Source: NCEH01 sp002257205
GTDB taxonomy: Bacteria > Pseudomonadota > Alphaproteobacteria > Rhizobiales > Xanthobacteraceae
Direction: 5' to 3' (one strand)
DNA: 64,000 nucleotides
Assembly (NCBI RefSeq): GCF_043195105.1
Contig: NZ_JBAFWO010000002.1
Shown here: piece by piece, positions 17,484-26,484 of the stretch
How positions within the stretch are numbered: position 1 is the stretch's first letter
Layout of the letters: every line of letters starts with the position of its first letter
Position numbers and translations under genes: made by a program
Notes under the pieces: generated by a model
What the model was told of the DNA's origin: nothing
Databases searched by the model: none
Seen by the model: only the letters and a program-made list of their open reading frames with translations

Positions 17484-17571
17484 GCGGGTCCGCGCGGTGA
17501 TATGGCCGAGCGGTGAAAAGTTGAAGCGAGGAAAGGTCGGACGGCGAAACGCGAGACGCGTCAGCCCGCGG

Positions 17572-17741
17572 GCCACCCCGACTTTGCGTGCCACCCCGAC
17601 GCACCGAGCGGGTGGCGCACCGCTCGAGCCGAGGCATTGCGCCAGCCGAGGCATCGCGCCAGTCGAGGCATTGCGCGGGCTGAAGGCATCGCCGGTGCTG
17701 GCTCCCTCGTCCCCAGGCTCCCTCGTCCCCAGGCTCTCCCG
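17572..17741. repeat. Cluster of three short tandem repeat families
   Basis: Three adjacent families occupy the 3' flank of the DUF1254 gene. The first is about two 18-bp units with CCACCCCGAC (17572-17605). The second is four 17-bp units of the CGAGGCATTGCGCCAGC type (17630-17697, the last diverged). The third is two and a half 16-bp units GCTCCCTCGTCCCCAG (17701-17741). I see no gene in 17484-17760. The DNA looks like repeated slippage products. Confidence 0.7.
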
Positions 17742-17760
17742 CCCCAATACTTTCCCGTCG

Positions 17761-18414
17761 CTATTGCGTGACGGTGCAGCTCGCCGCCTCGAGCTGCTTG
17801 CGCACGGCGTCGCGGACGTCGCCATAGCGGGCGAACGCGCGAATGAGCACGATGCCGGTCGTGCTCGGCGATTCCACCACCAGCCGATCCGCCGCCGTGA
17901 TTTCCTCATCCTCCGGCAGCGCCGCGCGCTGGGCGGGCGAGAGCAGGTCAAGTTCGATCACCCGCCCGGCGGCCTGATCATTCAGCGCATAGAAGGCGAG
18001 CCCGCGATTCGTGTAGAATGAGACCGAGGTGTAGTCGCCGGTCTGCGGCACCCGCACCTTCAGCGGCCGTTCGCGCAGATCATAGCGGCATACCGCGCTG
18101 ACGAAGGCCGGATCGGTCATGGGGAGCACGCCGTCTCCGGTCTCCGGCAGCAGCACCAGCCGGTTCGAGGGTGCCAGCGCGGCCAGCCGCTGATAGGCGG
18201 ACGCCTGGGCGAGCCGGGGCATGGCCAGCACCGAAACCAGATGCACGATGCCCCCCAGCACCAGCGCCATGGCGAGCGGCAGCAGCAGCAGACGCGGGGC
18301 CGCGGGTACCGCCTGGAAAATCGCGGCGAGCCGCTCCACCGGGCCCGGCGCGCGGGCGGTGGAGCGATAGGCCGGGCGGGAGCGGCGGAACAGGGACGCG
18401 AAGCTCATGGGCAT
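17761..18414 (-). CDS. DUF1254 domain-containing membrane protein
   Basis: 217 residues: basic N-terminus, one membrane helix (about residues 40-65), then a soluble domain of the DUF1254 type with VCRYDLRERPLKV and YTSVSFYTNRGLAFYAL. DUF1254 and DUF1214 usually occur fused or side by side; their role is unknown. The ATG at 18414 overlaps the 3' end of the DUF1214 gene by ten bases and is preceded by GGAG, so the two proteins are co-translated and probably form one complex on the periplasmic face. Confidence 0.8.
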   Translation of the reverse strand: MPMSFASLFRRSRPAYRSTARAPGPVERLAAIFQAVPAAPRLLLLPLAMALVLGGIVHLVSVLAMPRLAQASAYQRLAALAPSNRLVLLPETGDGVLPMTDPAFVSAVCRYDLRERPLKVRVPQTGDYTSVSFYTNRGLAFYALNDQAAGRVIELDLLSPAQRAALPEDEEITAADRLVVESPSTTGIVLIRAFARYGDVRDAVRKQLEAASCTVTQ

Positions 18415-18980
18415 CGCTCCGTGACGATGCGCGGCAATTGCCCCTCGTCCTGCGCGCCCGAGGCGAAGCTGAACGGGGCATCATAGAGGCGCAGCGCCAC
18501 CTGAAGGCGTCCGCGCGCGCCGGTCGGCAGCCAGTTTCCCGCCCGCGCTCGCGGGGAGAGCGCCACATTGATGCTTCCGTCCGGCTCATAGACCAATTCG
18601 GCGCTGGTGAAGCCGTGGCGCTGCGCCGCGTTCGGCACCAGGGCGCCCTTGTCGTCGGTGAGAGTCAGCGTCCACAGGCGCGACTGGGGCAGGGGGCCTG
18701 AGATGCGGATGTCGCAGCGCCCGTCCAGCGGCGCGCCGACTGTGTCGTGGTCGGCGAGGAACAGCAGCCCGTCGGCCAGCTCCAGCGGCAGTTCGCCGGT
18801 GCGCGCGAAGGCGGCGGTCGCATAGGGATCGGCCTGGGTGGTGCCCGAGCGCGGCCAGCCCTGCCATGCGCCGAGGCGCACGATATCCATGCCACGCGAA
18901 TGGGTGACGGCGAAATAGGTGGCCCCGAGGCCGATCGCCGCCGCCGCGGCGAGGGTGGTGGCGAGGGTCACGAGGCGCAC
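18405..18980 (-). CDS. DUF1214 domain-containing protein
   Basis: 191 residues: an N-terminal hydrophobic segment (about residues 5-25, signal anchor) and a DUF1214 domain with SRLWTLTLTDDKGALVPNA (about residues 100-118) and the ARAGNWLPTGARG turn. Function unknown. The start is a GTG at 18980 that follows the 18-bp repeat array directly and lacks a visible Shine-Dalgarno; an alternative GTG lies three codons inside. It overlaps the DUF1254 gene. The pair follows the penicillin-binding protein on the same strand, separated only by the repeat array. Confidence 0.8.
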   Translation of the reverse strand: MRLVTLATTLAAAAAIGLGATYFAVTHSRGMDIVRLGAWQGWPRSGTTQADPYATAAFARTGELPLELADGLLFLADHDTVGAPLDGRCDIRISGPLPQSRLWTLTLTDDKGALVPNAAQRHGFTSAELVYEPDGSINVALSPRARAGNWLPTGARGRLQVALRLYDAPFSFASGAQDEGQLPRIVTERCP

Positions 18981-18985
18981 GGCAG

Positions 18986-19093
18986 GTCCAAGGTTCGGCT
19001 GAAGTCCAAGGTTCCGCTGAAGTCCAGGGTTCCGCTCACGTCTTGGGTTCCGCTCACGTCTTGGGTTCCGGTCAAAGCTTGGATTCCGGTCAA
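18986..19093. repeat. Six-unit 18-bp tandem array between the PBP gene and the DUF1214 gene
   Basis: Six consecutive 18-bp units (18986-19003, 19004-19021, 19022-19039, 19040-19057, 19058-19075, 19076-19093). They drift gradually from GTCCAAGGTTCGGCTGAA to AGCTTGGATTCCGGTCAA. The last overlaps the stop codon of the penicillin-binding protein (TCA at 19090-19092). The array fills essentially the whole gap up to the DUF1214 start at 18980. Most units keep a TGA in the PBP frame. Confidence 0.9.
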
Positions 19094-21270
19094 TTGGTGC
19101 GCGTCGGCGCCGCGGGGGCGCCGGCCGCGGGCGTTCCCATGGCGGTCGGGCCGGGCAAGGGCGGCAAGGGCGGCGCGGTGCGGAAGATCTGCTCCAGGCG
19201 GATCAGGCGCTCAGTGCTGCGCGGCGACAGGGTGATCGGGCGCTGGATGGAATCCAGTTCCGGCACCTCGATGGGGGACGGCTTGTCTTCCAGCTTGGGG
19301 GCGGGCTGGTCGCCGACGCCGGGGATGAATTTGCGCTCCACCCCCTGGTGGGCATAGGCCATCACCTTCTGCCAGGTCATCGCCGGCAAGGTGCCGCCGG
19401 TCATCCTGTTCATCGAGGTGTAATCGTCGTTGCCGAACCAGACCGCGCCCACATAATTGCCGGTGAAGCCCATGAACCAGGCGTCGCGATAGGCATTCGT
19501 GGTGCCGGTCTTGCCCGCCACCTTGATGTTTTCCAGCCGCGCCCGCCGCCCGGTGCCGTTCTCGACCACGTTGTTCAGCATGGGGTTGATCATGTCGATC
19601 ACGCTCGGTGGGATGATCTCCACCGGTTTGGGCGCATCGCGGTCGAAGCGCCACACCACCTCGCCGTTGGAGACGCGCATCTCGACCACCGCGTGGGGAT
19701 AGACGCTGTGTCCGCCATTGGCGAACACGCTGTAGGCGGTCACCATGTCGATGGCCGTCACCTCGGCCGCGCCGAGCGGCAGCGGGGCGCTCGGCGCGAG
19801 GGGGGAGGTGATTCCCATCTTGTGCGCGAGATTGATGATCTTGGCGCGGCCGAACTTCTCCGCGAGCCGCACCGCCACCGTGTTCAGCGAATGCTGAAGC
19901 GCGGTCTGCAGCGTGACCGAGCCCATGTAGGAGCGGCCGTAATTCTGCGGGCACCAATTGCCGAGGCAGATCGGCGCATCCTGCACGATGGTGGTGGGCT
20001 TGTAGCCGTTCATCAGCGCCACGGTATAGACGAACGGCTTGAACGAGGAGCCGGGCTGGCGCAGGGCGTCGGTGGCGCGGTTGAACTGGCTCTCGCCGTA
20101 ATCGCGCCCGCCCACCATGGTCCGCACCGTGCCGTTGGGCTCCATGATCACCATTGCGCCCTGGCCCACTTTATAATCCTTGCCGTATTGGCGCAGCGCC
20201 TGGTCGAGCGCGGCTTCGGCCACCTTCTGGATATTGGGATCGAGCCCGGTGCGCACCACGAAGTTGCGCTCGGTGATGGACTTGGGCAGCGCGTCAACCA
20301 GCTTGCGCACCTCGGCGAAGGCATAGTCGAGATAATAGTCCGGCACCGCCATGTCGCTGCGGTCCACCGGGGTCGCCGGATTACGGCGGGCGCCGAACAC
20401 TTGTCCCTCGGTCATGAAGCCGGCATCGACCAGATTGTCGAGCACGGTCGAGGCGCGCGCGCGCGCCGCCGGCAGATTGACGTGGGGCGCGTATTTGCTC
20501 GGCGCCTTGAACAGGCCGGCGAGCATGGCGGCCTCGGCGAGGTTCACCTCGCGCACCGACTTGCCGAAATAATATTGCGCCGCCGCGTCCACCCCATAGG
20601 CGCCGCCGCCGAGATAGGCGCGGTCGAGATAGAGCTTGAAGATCTGGCTCTTGGTGAGCCGGCTTTCCAGCCACAGCGCCAGGAACGCTTCCTTGATCTT
20701 GCGCTCGATGGTGCGCTCGTTCGAGAGGAACAGGTTCTTGGCCAGTTGCTGGGTGAGCGAGGAGCCGCCCTGTCGCACGCCGCCGGCCTTGGCATTGGTG
20801 ACCATCGCGCGGAACGTGCCGGCGACATCGATGCCGAAATGTTCGTAGAAGCGCCGATCCTCGGTGGCGAGCACCGCCTTCAGCAGATAATCGGGGAAAT
20901 CGGCCAGCGGCACGGTGTCGTTCTGGCGCACGCCGCGTTCGCCCAGGACGTTGCCGTAGCGGTCGAGGAAGGTCACGGCCAGCTCGGTGCGCTTCAGCCA
21001 GTCGTCCGAGGTCTCGTGGAACGCCGGCAGCGCGAGCGCGAGCACGACCACCGAGCCCGCCGCGCCCAGGGTGAAGCCCTCCGAGGCCATGCCGACCAGG
21101 AAGCGCGGCACGCCGGAGAGCGAGAAATGCTCCATGAAGGCGGAATAGCCGCCGGTGACCCGCCGGGTGAAGACGCCCAGCTGGAACAGGGTGCTGTCGA
21201 TGCGCGCGTCGAAATCCAGCAGCGCGTTGCGCAGCCGGGTTTTGAAGGAGGATTTTGGACCTTCGCTCAC
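19090..21270 (-). CDS. Class A penicillin-binding protein (PBP1A-type)
   Basis: About 726 residues. A bifunctional peptidoglycan glycosyltransferase/transpeptidase anchored in the inner membrane (hydrophobic segment about residues 65-85). The GT51 domain has the catalytic Glu137 in TEDRRFYEH and the QGGSSLTQQLAKN motif. The transpeptidase domain has Ser408 with Lys411 (SSFK), Ser461 in SLN and KTG at 587-589. A Pro/Ala-rich tail ends the protein. The GTG at 21270 is used because the family-like N-terminus (SEGPKSSFKTRLRNALLDF) begins there; a TTG at 21333 is also open but lies in a short repeat-rich tract (about 21321-21392). The 3' end runs into the 18-bp array. Confidence 0.9.
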   Translation of the reverse strand: MSEGPKSSFKTRLRNALLDFDARIDSTLFQLGVFTRRVTGGYSAFMEHFSLSGVPRFLVGMASEGFTLGAAGSVVVLALALPAFHETSDDWLKRTELAVTFLDRYGNVLGERGVRQNDTVPLADFPDYLLKAVLATEDRRFYEHFGIDVAGTFRAMVTNAKAGGVRQGGSSLTQQLAKNLFLSNERTIERKIKEAFLALWLESRLTKSQIFKLYLDRAYLGGGAYGVDAAAQYYFGKSVREVNLAEAAMLAGLFKAPSKYAPHVNLPAARARASTVLDNLVDAGFMTEGQVFGARRNPATPVDRSDMAVPDYYLDYAFAEVRKLVDALPKSITERNFVVRTGLDPNIQKVAEAALDQALRQYGKDYKVGQGAMVIMEPNGTVRTMVGGRDYGESQFNRATDALRQPGSSFKPFVYTVALMNGYKPTTIVQDAPICLGNWCPQNYGRSYMGSVTLQTALQHSLNTVAVRLAEKFGRAKIINLAHKMGITSPLAPSAPLPLGAAEVTAIDMVTAYSVFANGGHSVYPHAVVEMRVSNGEVVWRFDRDAPKPVEIIPPSVIDMINPMLNNVVENGTGRRARLENIKVAGKTGTTNAYRDAWFMGFTGNYVGAVWFGNDDYTSMNRMTGGTLPAMTWQKVMAYAHQGVERKFIPGVGDQPAPKLEDKPSPIEVPELDSIQRPITLSPRSTERLIRLEQIFRTAPPLPPLPGPTAMGTPAAGAPAAPTRTN

Positions 21271-21567
21271 CGCTTGATGCTTCTCATCGCCGGTCTGGCC
21301 AGAGCCGCGCCGCGCCCCGCGCGCCCTTGCCAAACATCACCCTTGCCAATGCCGCCCTTGCGAAGCGGCGCTGTCGCCAATGCCGCCCTCATCCTTAGCT
21401 CGTGCAGCCACGTGTCAAAAACACGGCGGCCGGGCGGGCAGCCTTGTCTATAACCCGCGGCGCGGATCGCCGCGAGTGCCACGTGACGCGGCGCAAGCAG
21501 ACGTGAGGACGGGGTAAATTTTCGCCCCGCGGTTCAAGCCGCGCGCGGCTTCGTGGTAAGGAGAACC

Positions 21568-22197
21568 ATGCCAGACCGCGCGCCCTCCGATCTTGTGCCC
21601 ACCGCTTTCCCCGACGTCGCGCCGGACGCCGGCACCCCCGGCGCGGCGGTGCCGTTCTGGCGCGCGAAGGGGCTGGCGCTCATGAGCCCGGCCGAGTGGG
21701 AAAGCCTGTGCGACGGCTGCGGGCGCTGCTGCCTCGTGAAGCTGGAGGACGAGGACAGTGGCGACATCGCCTATACCGACGTGGTGTGCCGGCTGTTCGA
21801 GACCCATTCCTGCCATTGCTCGGATTATCCCAACCGGCAGGAGCAGGTGAGCGATTGCGTGCGCCTGACGCCGGAGGCGGTGGCGGAATTGTCCTGGTTG
21901 CCGCCCACCTGCGCCTATCGCCTTCTGGACGAGGGCAAGGACCTGCCCTGGTGGCATCCGCTGGTTTCCGGCTCGGCCGAGACGGTCCACGAGGCGGGAA
22001 TCTCCGTGCGCGGCAAGGTGGCGGGCGGCGAACAGATGTTCGGCCTGTTCGAACTCGTGGACCATCTCGTGTCCTGGCCGCTGCGCTGGCCCAAAGGATC
22101 GCGCGGAACCGTATCGCGGGGATCCGGTTTGCCGGGAAGCCGCACCCGCGCTGGCGTCCGTCCGCGCAAGCCGCCCGCCGGCGCCCCCGGCCTCTGA
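21568..22197 (+). CDS. YcgN/UPF0260-family cysteine cluster protein
   Basis: 209 residues. The conserved core has the cysteine cluster CDGCGRCC (about residues 46-53) with further cysteines in VVCRLF, CHCSDY, VSDCVR and PTCAYR, matching the YcgN (UPF0260) group. It is probably a metal- or Fe-S-binding cytoplasmic protein of unknown role. The C-terminus beyond WPKG is an Arg/Pro-rich extension of about 35 residues not expected in the family. AAGGAGA precedes ATG 21568 by four bases, deciding the start over an upstream GTG. Convergent with the next gene, 16 bases apart. Confidence 0.88.
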   Translation: MPDRAPSDLVPTAFPDVAPDAGTPGAAVPFWRAKGLALMSPAEWESLCDGCGRCCLVKLEDEDSGDIAYTDVVCRLFETHSCHCSDYPNRQEQVSDCVRLTPEAVAELSWLPPTCAYRLLDEGKDLPWWHPLVSGSAETVHEAGISVRGKVAGGEQMFGLFELVDHLVSWPLRWPKGSRGTVSRGSGLPGSRTRAGVRPRKPPAGAPGL

Positions 22198-22213
22198 CGC
22201 GCCCGCGCGGCCT

Positions 22214-23953
22214 TCAGGCCGGTGCCGGACCAGGGCGGCGGGCCGGTTCCGGTTCGCGCACCAGTACCACATAGCCGGCCGTCAACAGGCCCAGCCCCAC
22301 GAGGCTGCTGATGCTCCAGCACGCCCAGGCATCGAGCGGCACGTTCGCCCAGCTGAAGGATTTCTCCAGCACGAACCCGGTGAATTCCACCCACCGCCCT
22401 TCGAGATAGATCCCGGCGAGCCCGATCAGCCAGACCGGGCCGGCCTTCGCCTGCGCGGCGCACAGCACGACCATCAGCGGGATCAGCGGTTCGAGGGAAT
22501 TGCGCCCGAGCCCGTCGCGGCTGAATCCCCAGACCAGCAGCATCAGGGCGAAGGCCGCGAGGATGACGGTGCACAACTGGCGCAGGCGTACGTCCACGCC
22601 GGGCCGCGCCAGGGCCATATAGGCCGGGAAGAACAGGCAGAAGCCAAGGCCGGCGGGCAGGGTCTTGGCATATTGCACGGTCCAGCGCAGCGGCTCGCTG
22701 ACCGCACCGTCGATCCAGATCTGCATGTTGCGGGAATAAAAATAGACCACCGGGCTCAAGGTCATCCAGAAATTCTCCCAGCGGGTCGTCAGCCAGGACA
22801 GAACCGATTTCGCCGGAGCGGTGCCGTGCCCGTCGCCGCGCAGATAATCCATGAACATGTCGTGGCCGCCGAGCCAGACCTTATAGGCAAGCCAGGGCGC
22901 CATCAGCACCACCGTGACGAGCCCGAACACGAGGCCCGCGCGCACGGCGGCGCTCCATTTCTCCCGCCTCGATCCGGCGGCGCCGAACGCCGTCCACAGG
23001 GCGATCAGCCCGAGCGGCGGCAGGAACAGCAGCCCCACCGGGTGGCTCAGCCAGGCAAGGACGCCGCATCCCGCCGCGACACCCCAGCGCCCGCGCAGGA
23101 GCGCGGCCAGGGCGAGCAGGATGAAGAAGCCGGCCAGCACCTTCGGCCAGAGGAAAACGGTATTGATCAGCATCGCGGGCGCCAGCGCCACCCAGAGGCA
23201 GCCGAGCATCCAGGGACGGCTGGCGGGCTTGATCCCGAGCGCCAGCAGCAGGTGGCCGGCGCCGAGCACCACCATGGCGTTCGCGATCCAGCCGAGCAGG
23301 CGGGCGAGATAGGCGCCGTCGGTGGTGCCGGGCCAGGGCTTGCGCTCGACGTTCGGCGAGTCGTGGGGCGCGGTGTCGAAGAGATAGAGCAGCGTATTGG
23401 TGGCGAGCGGGATCAGCGGGCCACGCGCGGCCACCGACCAATCGCCGAAATAATCCTTGCTGCGCTCGATGCCGTCCTTGCCGTGGAACATATAGGCTGC
23501 GGTGAAGTAGGGGACGATGCTGTCCGGCGGCGAGGCCACCATGCGCCCGGGGATCGCCGTGCCCGGATAAGATTCCTGAGCCACGGGCAAAGGATTGAGG
23601 CCAACCGCCATGGCCATGGCGATCATCGCCCCCCAGAGCGCGAACACGCCCGGACCCTGGTCGCCGAGCGAAGCCCGCCACGCGCCCGCTCGCCACCACC
23701 GCCGCGCCACATCCAGCGCGAGGACGAAGCTCGCCCCGCCATAGAGCAGTGTCACCATGAGATGGTTCGCGGGATGGATGATCCACAGCAGCAGGCCGGT
23801 GGCGGCGAGGGCGAGCAGGCCTGGCACCGGCACGAAGGCCGAGGGCAGGCGGCGCGCGGCCGCGGCGCGCGCGTTCCACCACAGGCCGGGAACCACCAGC
23901 AGGGTCACAATGAGCAGGGAGGAGAGACACACCCAGCCGTAATTCGTGTCCAT
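22214..23953 (-). CDS. Polytopic membrane protein, possible GT-C-type glycosyltransferase
   Basis: 579 residues with about 12 hydrophobic segments spread over the whole length and a large loop after the third to fourth helix (about residues 100-160, containing YPGTAIPGRMV and YMFHGKDGIERSKDYFGDW). The topology resembles GT-C membrane glycosyltransferases or polymerase-like proteins, but I see no clear catalytic acidic pair, so the family is not assigned. ATG 23953 is the first good start, with AGAGG about a dozen bases upstream. The open frame continues to 24259 without looking coding. No partner genes adjacent. Confidence 0.6.
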   Translation of the reverse strand: MDTNYGWVCLSSLLIVTLLVVPGLWWNARAAAARRLPSAFVPVPGLLALAATGLLLWIIHPANHLMVTLLYGGASFVLALDVARRWWRAGAWRASLGDQGPGVFALWGAMIAMAMAVGLNPLPVAQESYPGTAIPGRMVASPPDSIVPYFTAAYMFHGKDGIERSKDYFGDWSVAARGPLIPLATNTLLYLFDTAPHDSPNVERKPWPGTTDGAYLARLLGWIANAMVVLGAGHLLLALGIKPASRPWMLGCLWVALAPAMLINTVFLWPKVLAGFFILLALAALLRGRWGVAAGCGVLAWLSHPVGLLFLPPLGLIALWTAFGAAGSRREKWSAAVRAGLVFGLVTVVLMAPWLAYKVWLGGHDMFMDYLRGDGHGTAPAKSVLSWLTTRWENFWMTLSPVVYFYSRNMQIWIDGAVSEPLRWTVQYAKTLPAGLGFCLFFPAYMALARPGVDVRLRQLCTVILAAFALMLLVWGFSRDGLGRNSLEPLIPLMVVLCAAQAKAGPVWLIGLAGIYLEGRWVEFTGFVLEKSFSWANVPLDAWACWSISSLVGLGLLTAGYVVLVREPEPARRPGPAPA

Positions 23954-24206
23954 CGTGGGGAAACCTCTGGAGCTCCGGCAGGGCGCCGTGCGAACCCGTG
24001 ACTCTCGCGAACGCGCACCGTCTATACCCGTCCGCGCCGCCGCGTTGAAGCTGCCGCCGCAGGCCAAAACCAAGCACTGGCGGCGGCAACGCGCGCGGAT
24101 GTCATCGCCTGGGGCTTGATCTTGGCGCGCCGAAGGGGTACCGAGCGCGCCCTTCTGCGCTATGTTGCAGCGCACGCCCTTATCGCTCCGTTTTCGGGAA
24201 CCCACC

Positions 24207-25457
24207 ATGGCGGCCTGCGGCCTCGATTTCGGCACGTCCAACACCACCCTCGGTCTCAACGGCCCGGCCGGGCCGCATCTGGCGCCCGTCGAGGGCGATG
24301 CGGTGACGGTGCCGAGCGCGATTTTCTATCCGCGCATCACAGCGCCGGTGATCGGCCGCGCGGCCATGGCCGCTTATGTGAGCGGCGAGCAGGGGCGCCT
24401 GATGCGGGCGCTGAAATCCGTGCTCGGCAGCGCGCTGGTGGACGAGACCACGGCGGTCGGCCGCACCCGCGTCACCTTTCGCAAGGTGATCGGCGCCTAT
24501 ATCGCCGAGGTGAAGCGGCGTGGCGAGATGAAGGCCGATGCGCCGCTGGATCAGGTGGTGCTCGGCCGCCCGGTGCATTTCGTCGATGGCGACGCGGCGG
24601 GCGACGCGCGCGCGCAGGACGTGCTGGGCGATGTGGCGCGCGAGATCGGCTTTTCCGATATCTCGTTCCAGTTCGAGCCGATCGCCGCCGCGCTCGATTA
24701 CGAGCGGCAGGTAAATGGGGAAGAGCTTGCGCTGATCGCCGATATCGGCGGCGGCACCTCGGATTTTTCCATCGTGCGCATCGGCCCCGAGCGGCGCGAC
24801 AAGCCGGACCGGGCGGACGACATTCTCGCCAATGACGGCGTGCGCATCGGCGGCACGGATTTCGACCGCGCGCTCAGCCTCGGCATGGTGATGCCGCTGC
24901 TCGGCCATGGCAGCCCCATGAAACGCCAGGGCCTCTCGGCTCCCGCCAGCCTGTTCCAGGATCTCGCGACCTGGTCCTCCATCAACCGCCTGTATGATCC
25001 GCGCGTGCAGCGCTCGATCCGCGAGATGGAGCGCGAATCCGCCCGTCCCGAACTGATCCGCCGCCTCGCCCATGTGGTGAGCGAGGAGCGCGGCCACACG
25101 CTCGCCATGGCGGCCGAGGACGCGAAGATCGCGGTCTCGGAGGATGGGCGCACCGCCATCGACCTCGCGTGGCTCGAACCCGCGCTCGCGGTCGGCATCG
25201 TGCATGATGACCTTGTGACCCATACCGACAGCCTCTCCGGGCGGATCGCGCGGCGCATCACCCAATGCCTGAAGGCGGCGGGGGTGAAGGCGAGCGACAT
25301 CGACGCGCTGTTCCTCACCGGCGGCTCCACCCGTCTTGCCCATGTGCGCTCCGCCATCGTCGCCATGGCGCCGCAGGCGCGGATCGTGGCGGGCGATACC
25401 TTCGGCTCCGTGGGTACCGGGCTCGCGGTGGAGGCGGGGCGGCGCTACGGGCGTTAG
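24207..25457 (+). CDS. yegD: Hsp70-family protein, YegD-like
   Basis: 416 residues, corresponding to the actin-like ATPase part of Hsp70 with a short C-terminus and no full substrate-binding domain, as in YegD. The nucleotide-binding motifs are present: phosphate-1 GLDFGTSNTTLG at the start, phosphate-2 IADIGGGTSDFS in the centre, and an adenosine-region FLTGGSTRLAHV near the end. Clients of this group are unknown. The ATG at 24207 directly precedes the first ATPase strand, so an upstream ATG at 24162 is not used. The divergent spacing to the membrane-protein gene (253 bases) contains no other gene. Confidence 0.88.
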   Translation: MAACGLDFGTSNTTLGLNGPAGPHLAPVEGDAVTVPSAIFYPRITAPVIGRAAMAAYVSGEQGRLMRALKSVLGSALVDETTAVGRTRVTFRKVIGAYIAEVKRRGEMKADAPLDQVVLGRPVHFVDGDAAGDARAQDVLGDVAREIGFSDISFQFEPIAAALDYERQVNGEELALIADIGGGTSDFSIVRIGPERRDKPDRADDILANDGVRIGGTDFDRALSLGMVMPLLGHGSPMKRQGLSAPASLFQDLATWSSINRLYDPRVQRSIREMERESARPELIRRLAHVVSEERGHTLAMAAEDAKIAVSEDGRTAIDLAWLEPALAVGIVHDDLVTHTDSLSGRIARRITQCLKAAGVKASDIDALFLTGGSTRLAHVRSAIVAMAPQARIVAGDTFGSVGTGLAVEAGRRYGR

Positions 25458-25599
25458 GCCGGGCGCGCTTTCCCGCCGGTCCCATCCGTTTCCGGGCGCC
25501 GCACGGGAAGCGCGACGGCCCGCCCGCTTTGTCGTATCCCCGACGCGGGAAAAGGCTATTTTCTCCTGCCGCATCCCGCGCGGCGATGCGGACCCGGAC

Positions 25600-26484
25600 A
25601 TGCAGGCCAAGCGCGTCACCTTTCCACGCTCCCTGACGCCCTATCTGCTGCTGGCGCCGCAGCTTGCCATCACGCTGGTGTTCTTCATCTGGCCGGCGGG
25701 GCAGGCGGTGGTCTCCTCGCTGTTTGCGGAGGATGCCTTCGGCCTGTCGCGCGCCTTTGTGGGGCTCGCCAATTTCGCCGCGCTGCTGCGCGATCCCACC
25801 TATCTCAACGCATTCCAGGTGACGGCGGTGTTTTCCGCCTGCGTCACCTGTCTCGCCATGGTGCTGGCGCTGGGCTTGGCGCTCGCGGCGGACCGGATCG
25901 GCAAAAGGGCAGGGCCCTATCGCGTGCTGCTGGTGTGGCCTTATGCGGTGGCGCCGGCGGTGGCGGGCATCCTGTGGTGGTTCATGTTCAACCCCACCAT
26001 CGGCATCCTCGCCCGCGCGCTCGACGCCATGGGCATCAGCTGGAACCACTTCCTCAATGGCGAGCAGGCGCTGACCATGGTGATCCTGGCCGCCGCCTGG
26101 AAGCAGGTGAGCTATAATTTCCTGTTCTTCCTCGCCGGCCTCCAGGCCATCCCCGCAAGCCTGATGGAAGCCGCCGCCCTGGACGGCGCCGGGCCGGTGC
26201 GCCGGTTCCGCTTCGTGGTGTGGCCGCTGCTGGCGCCCACCAGTTTCTTCCTGCTGGTGGTGAACCTCACCTATGCCTTTTTCGACACCTTCGGCATCAT
26301 CCACGCCACCACCGGCGGCGGGCCGGGGCAGGCGACCACGATCCTGGTCTACAAGGTGTTCCGCGACGGCTTCGGCGGGCTCGATCTCGGCGGCTCGGCG
26401 GCACAATCGGTGGTGCTGCTGGCCATCGTGATCGCGCTCACCGCGGTGCAGTTCCGCCATATCGAACGCCGGGTGCAATATTGA
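25600..26484 (+). CDS. ugpA: Glycerol-3-phosphate-type ABC transporter permease UgpA
   Basis: 294 residues, six membrane helices. Strong family resemblance to UgpA throughout: YLLLAPQLAITLVFFIWPAG at the N-terminus, LPYAVAPAVA-like centre, the EAAALDGAGP coupling (EAA) loop and the GGLDL..SAAQSVVL end. In the inner membrane it forms the channel with UgpE for import of sn-glycerol-3-phosphate or glycerophosphodiesters. The binding protein (UgpB) and ATPase (UgpC) genes are not next to it. It shares one base with ugpE (TGATG). ATG 25600 gives the standard N-terminus; the ribosome site is weak. Confidence 0.9.
   Translation: MQAKRVTFPRSLTPYLLLAPQLAITLVFFIWPAGQAVVSSLFAEDAFGLSRAFVGLANFAALLRDPTYLNAFQVTAVFSACVTCLAMVLALGLALAADRIGKRAGPYRVLLVWPYAVAPAVAGILWWFMFNPTIGILARALDAMGISWNHFLNGEQALTMVILAAAWKQVSYNFLFFLAGLQAIPASLMEAAALDGAGPVRRFRFVVWPLLAPTSFFLLVVNLTYAFFDTFGIIHATTGGGPGQATTILVYKVFRDGFGGLDLGGSAAQSVVLLAIVIALTAVQFRHIERRVQY

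Noticed and set aside
17153..17500. 115-codon frame overlapping the small gene at 17262
   Set aside because: The frame at 17262-17483 has a strong ribosome site and a recognisable strand motif; this one has neither.
19348..21453. 701-codon open frame antisense to the penicillin-binding protein gene
   Set aside because: Long antisense frames arise from GC-rich codon bias; the product is His/Arg/Ala-rich without domains, while the opposite strand encodes a complete PBP.
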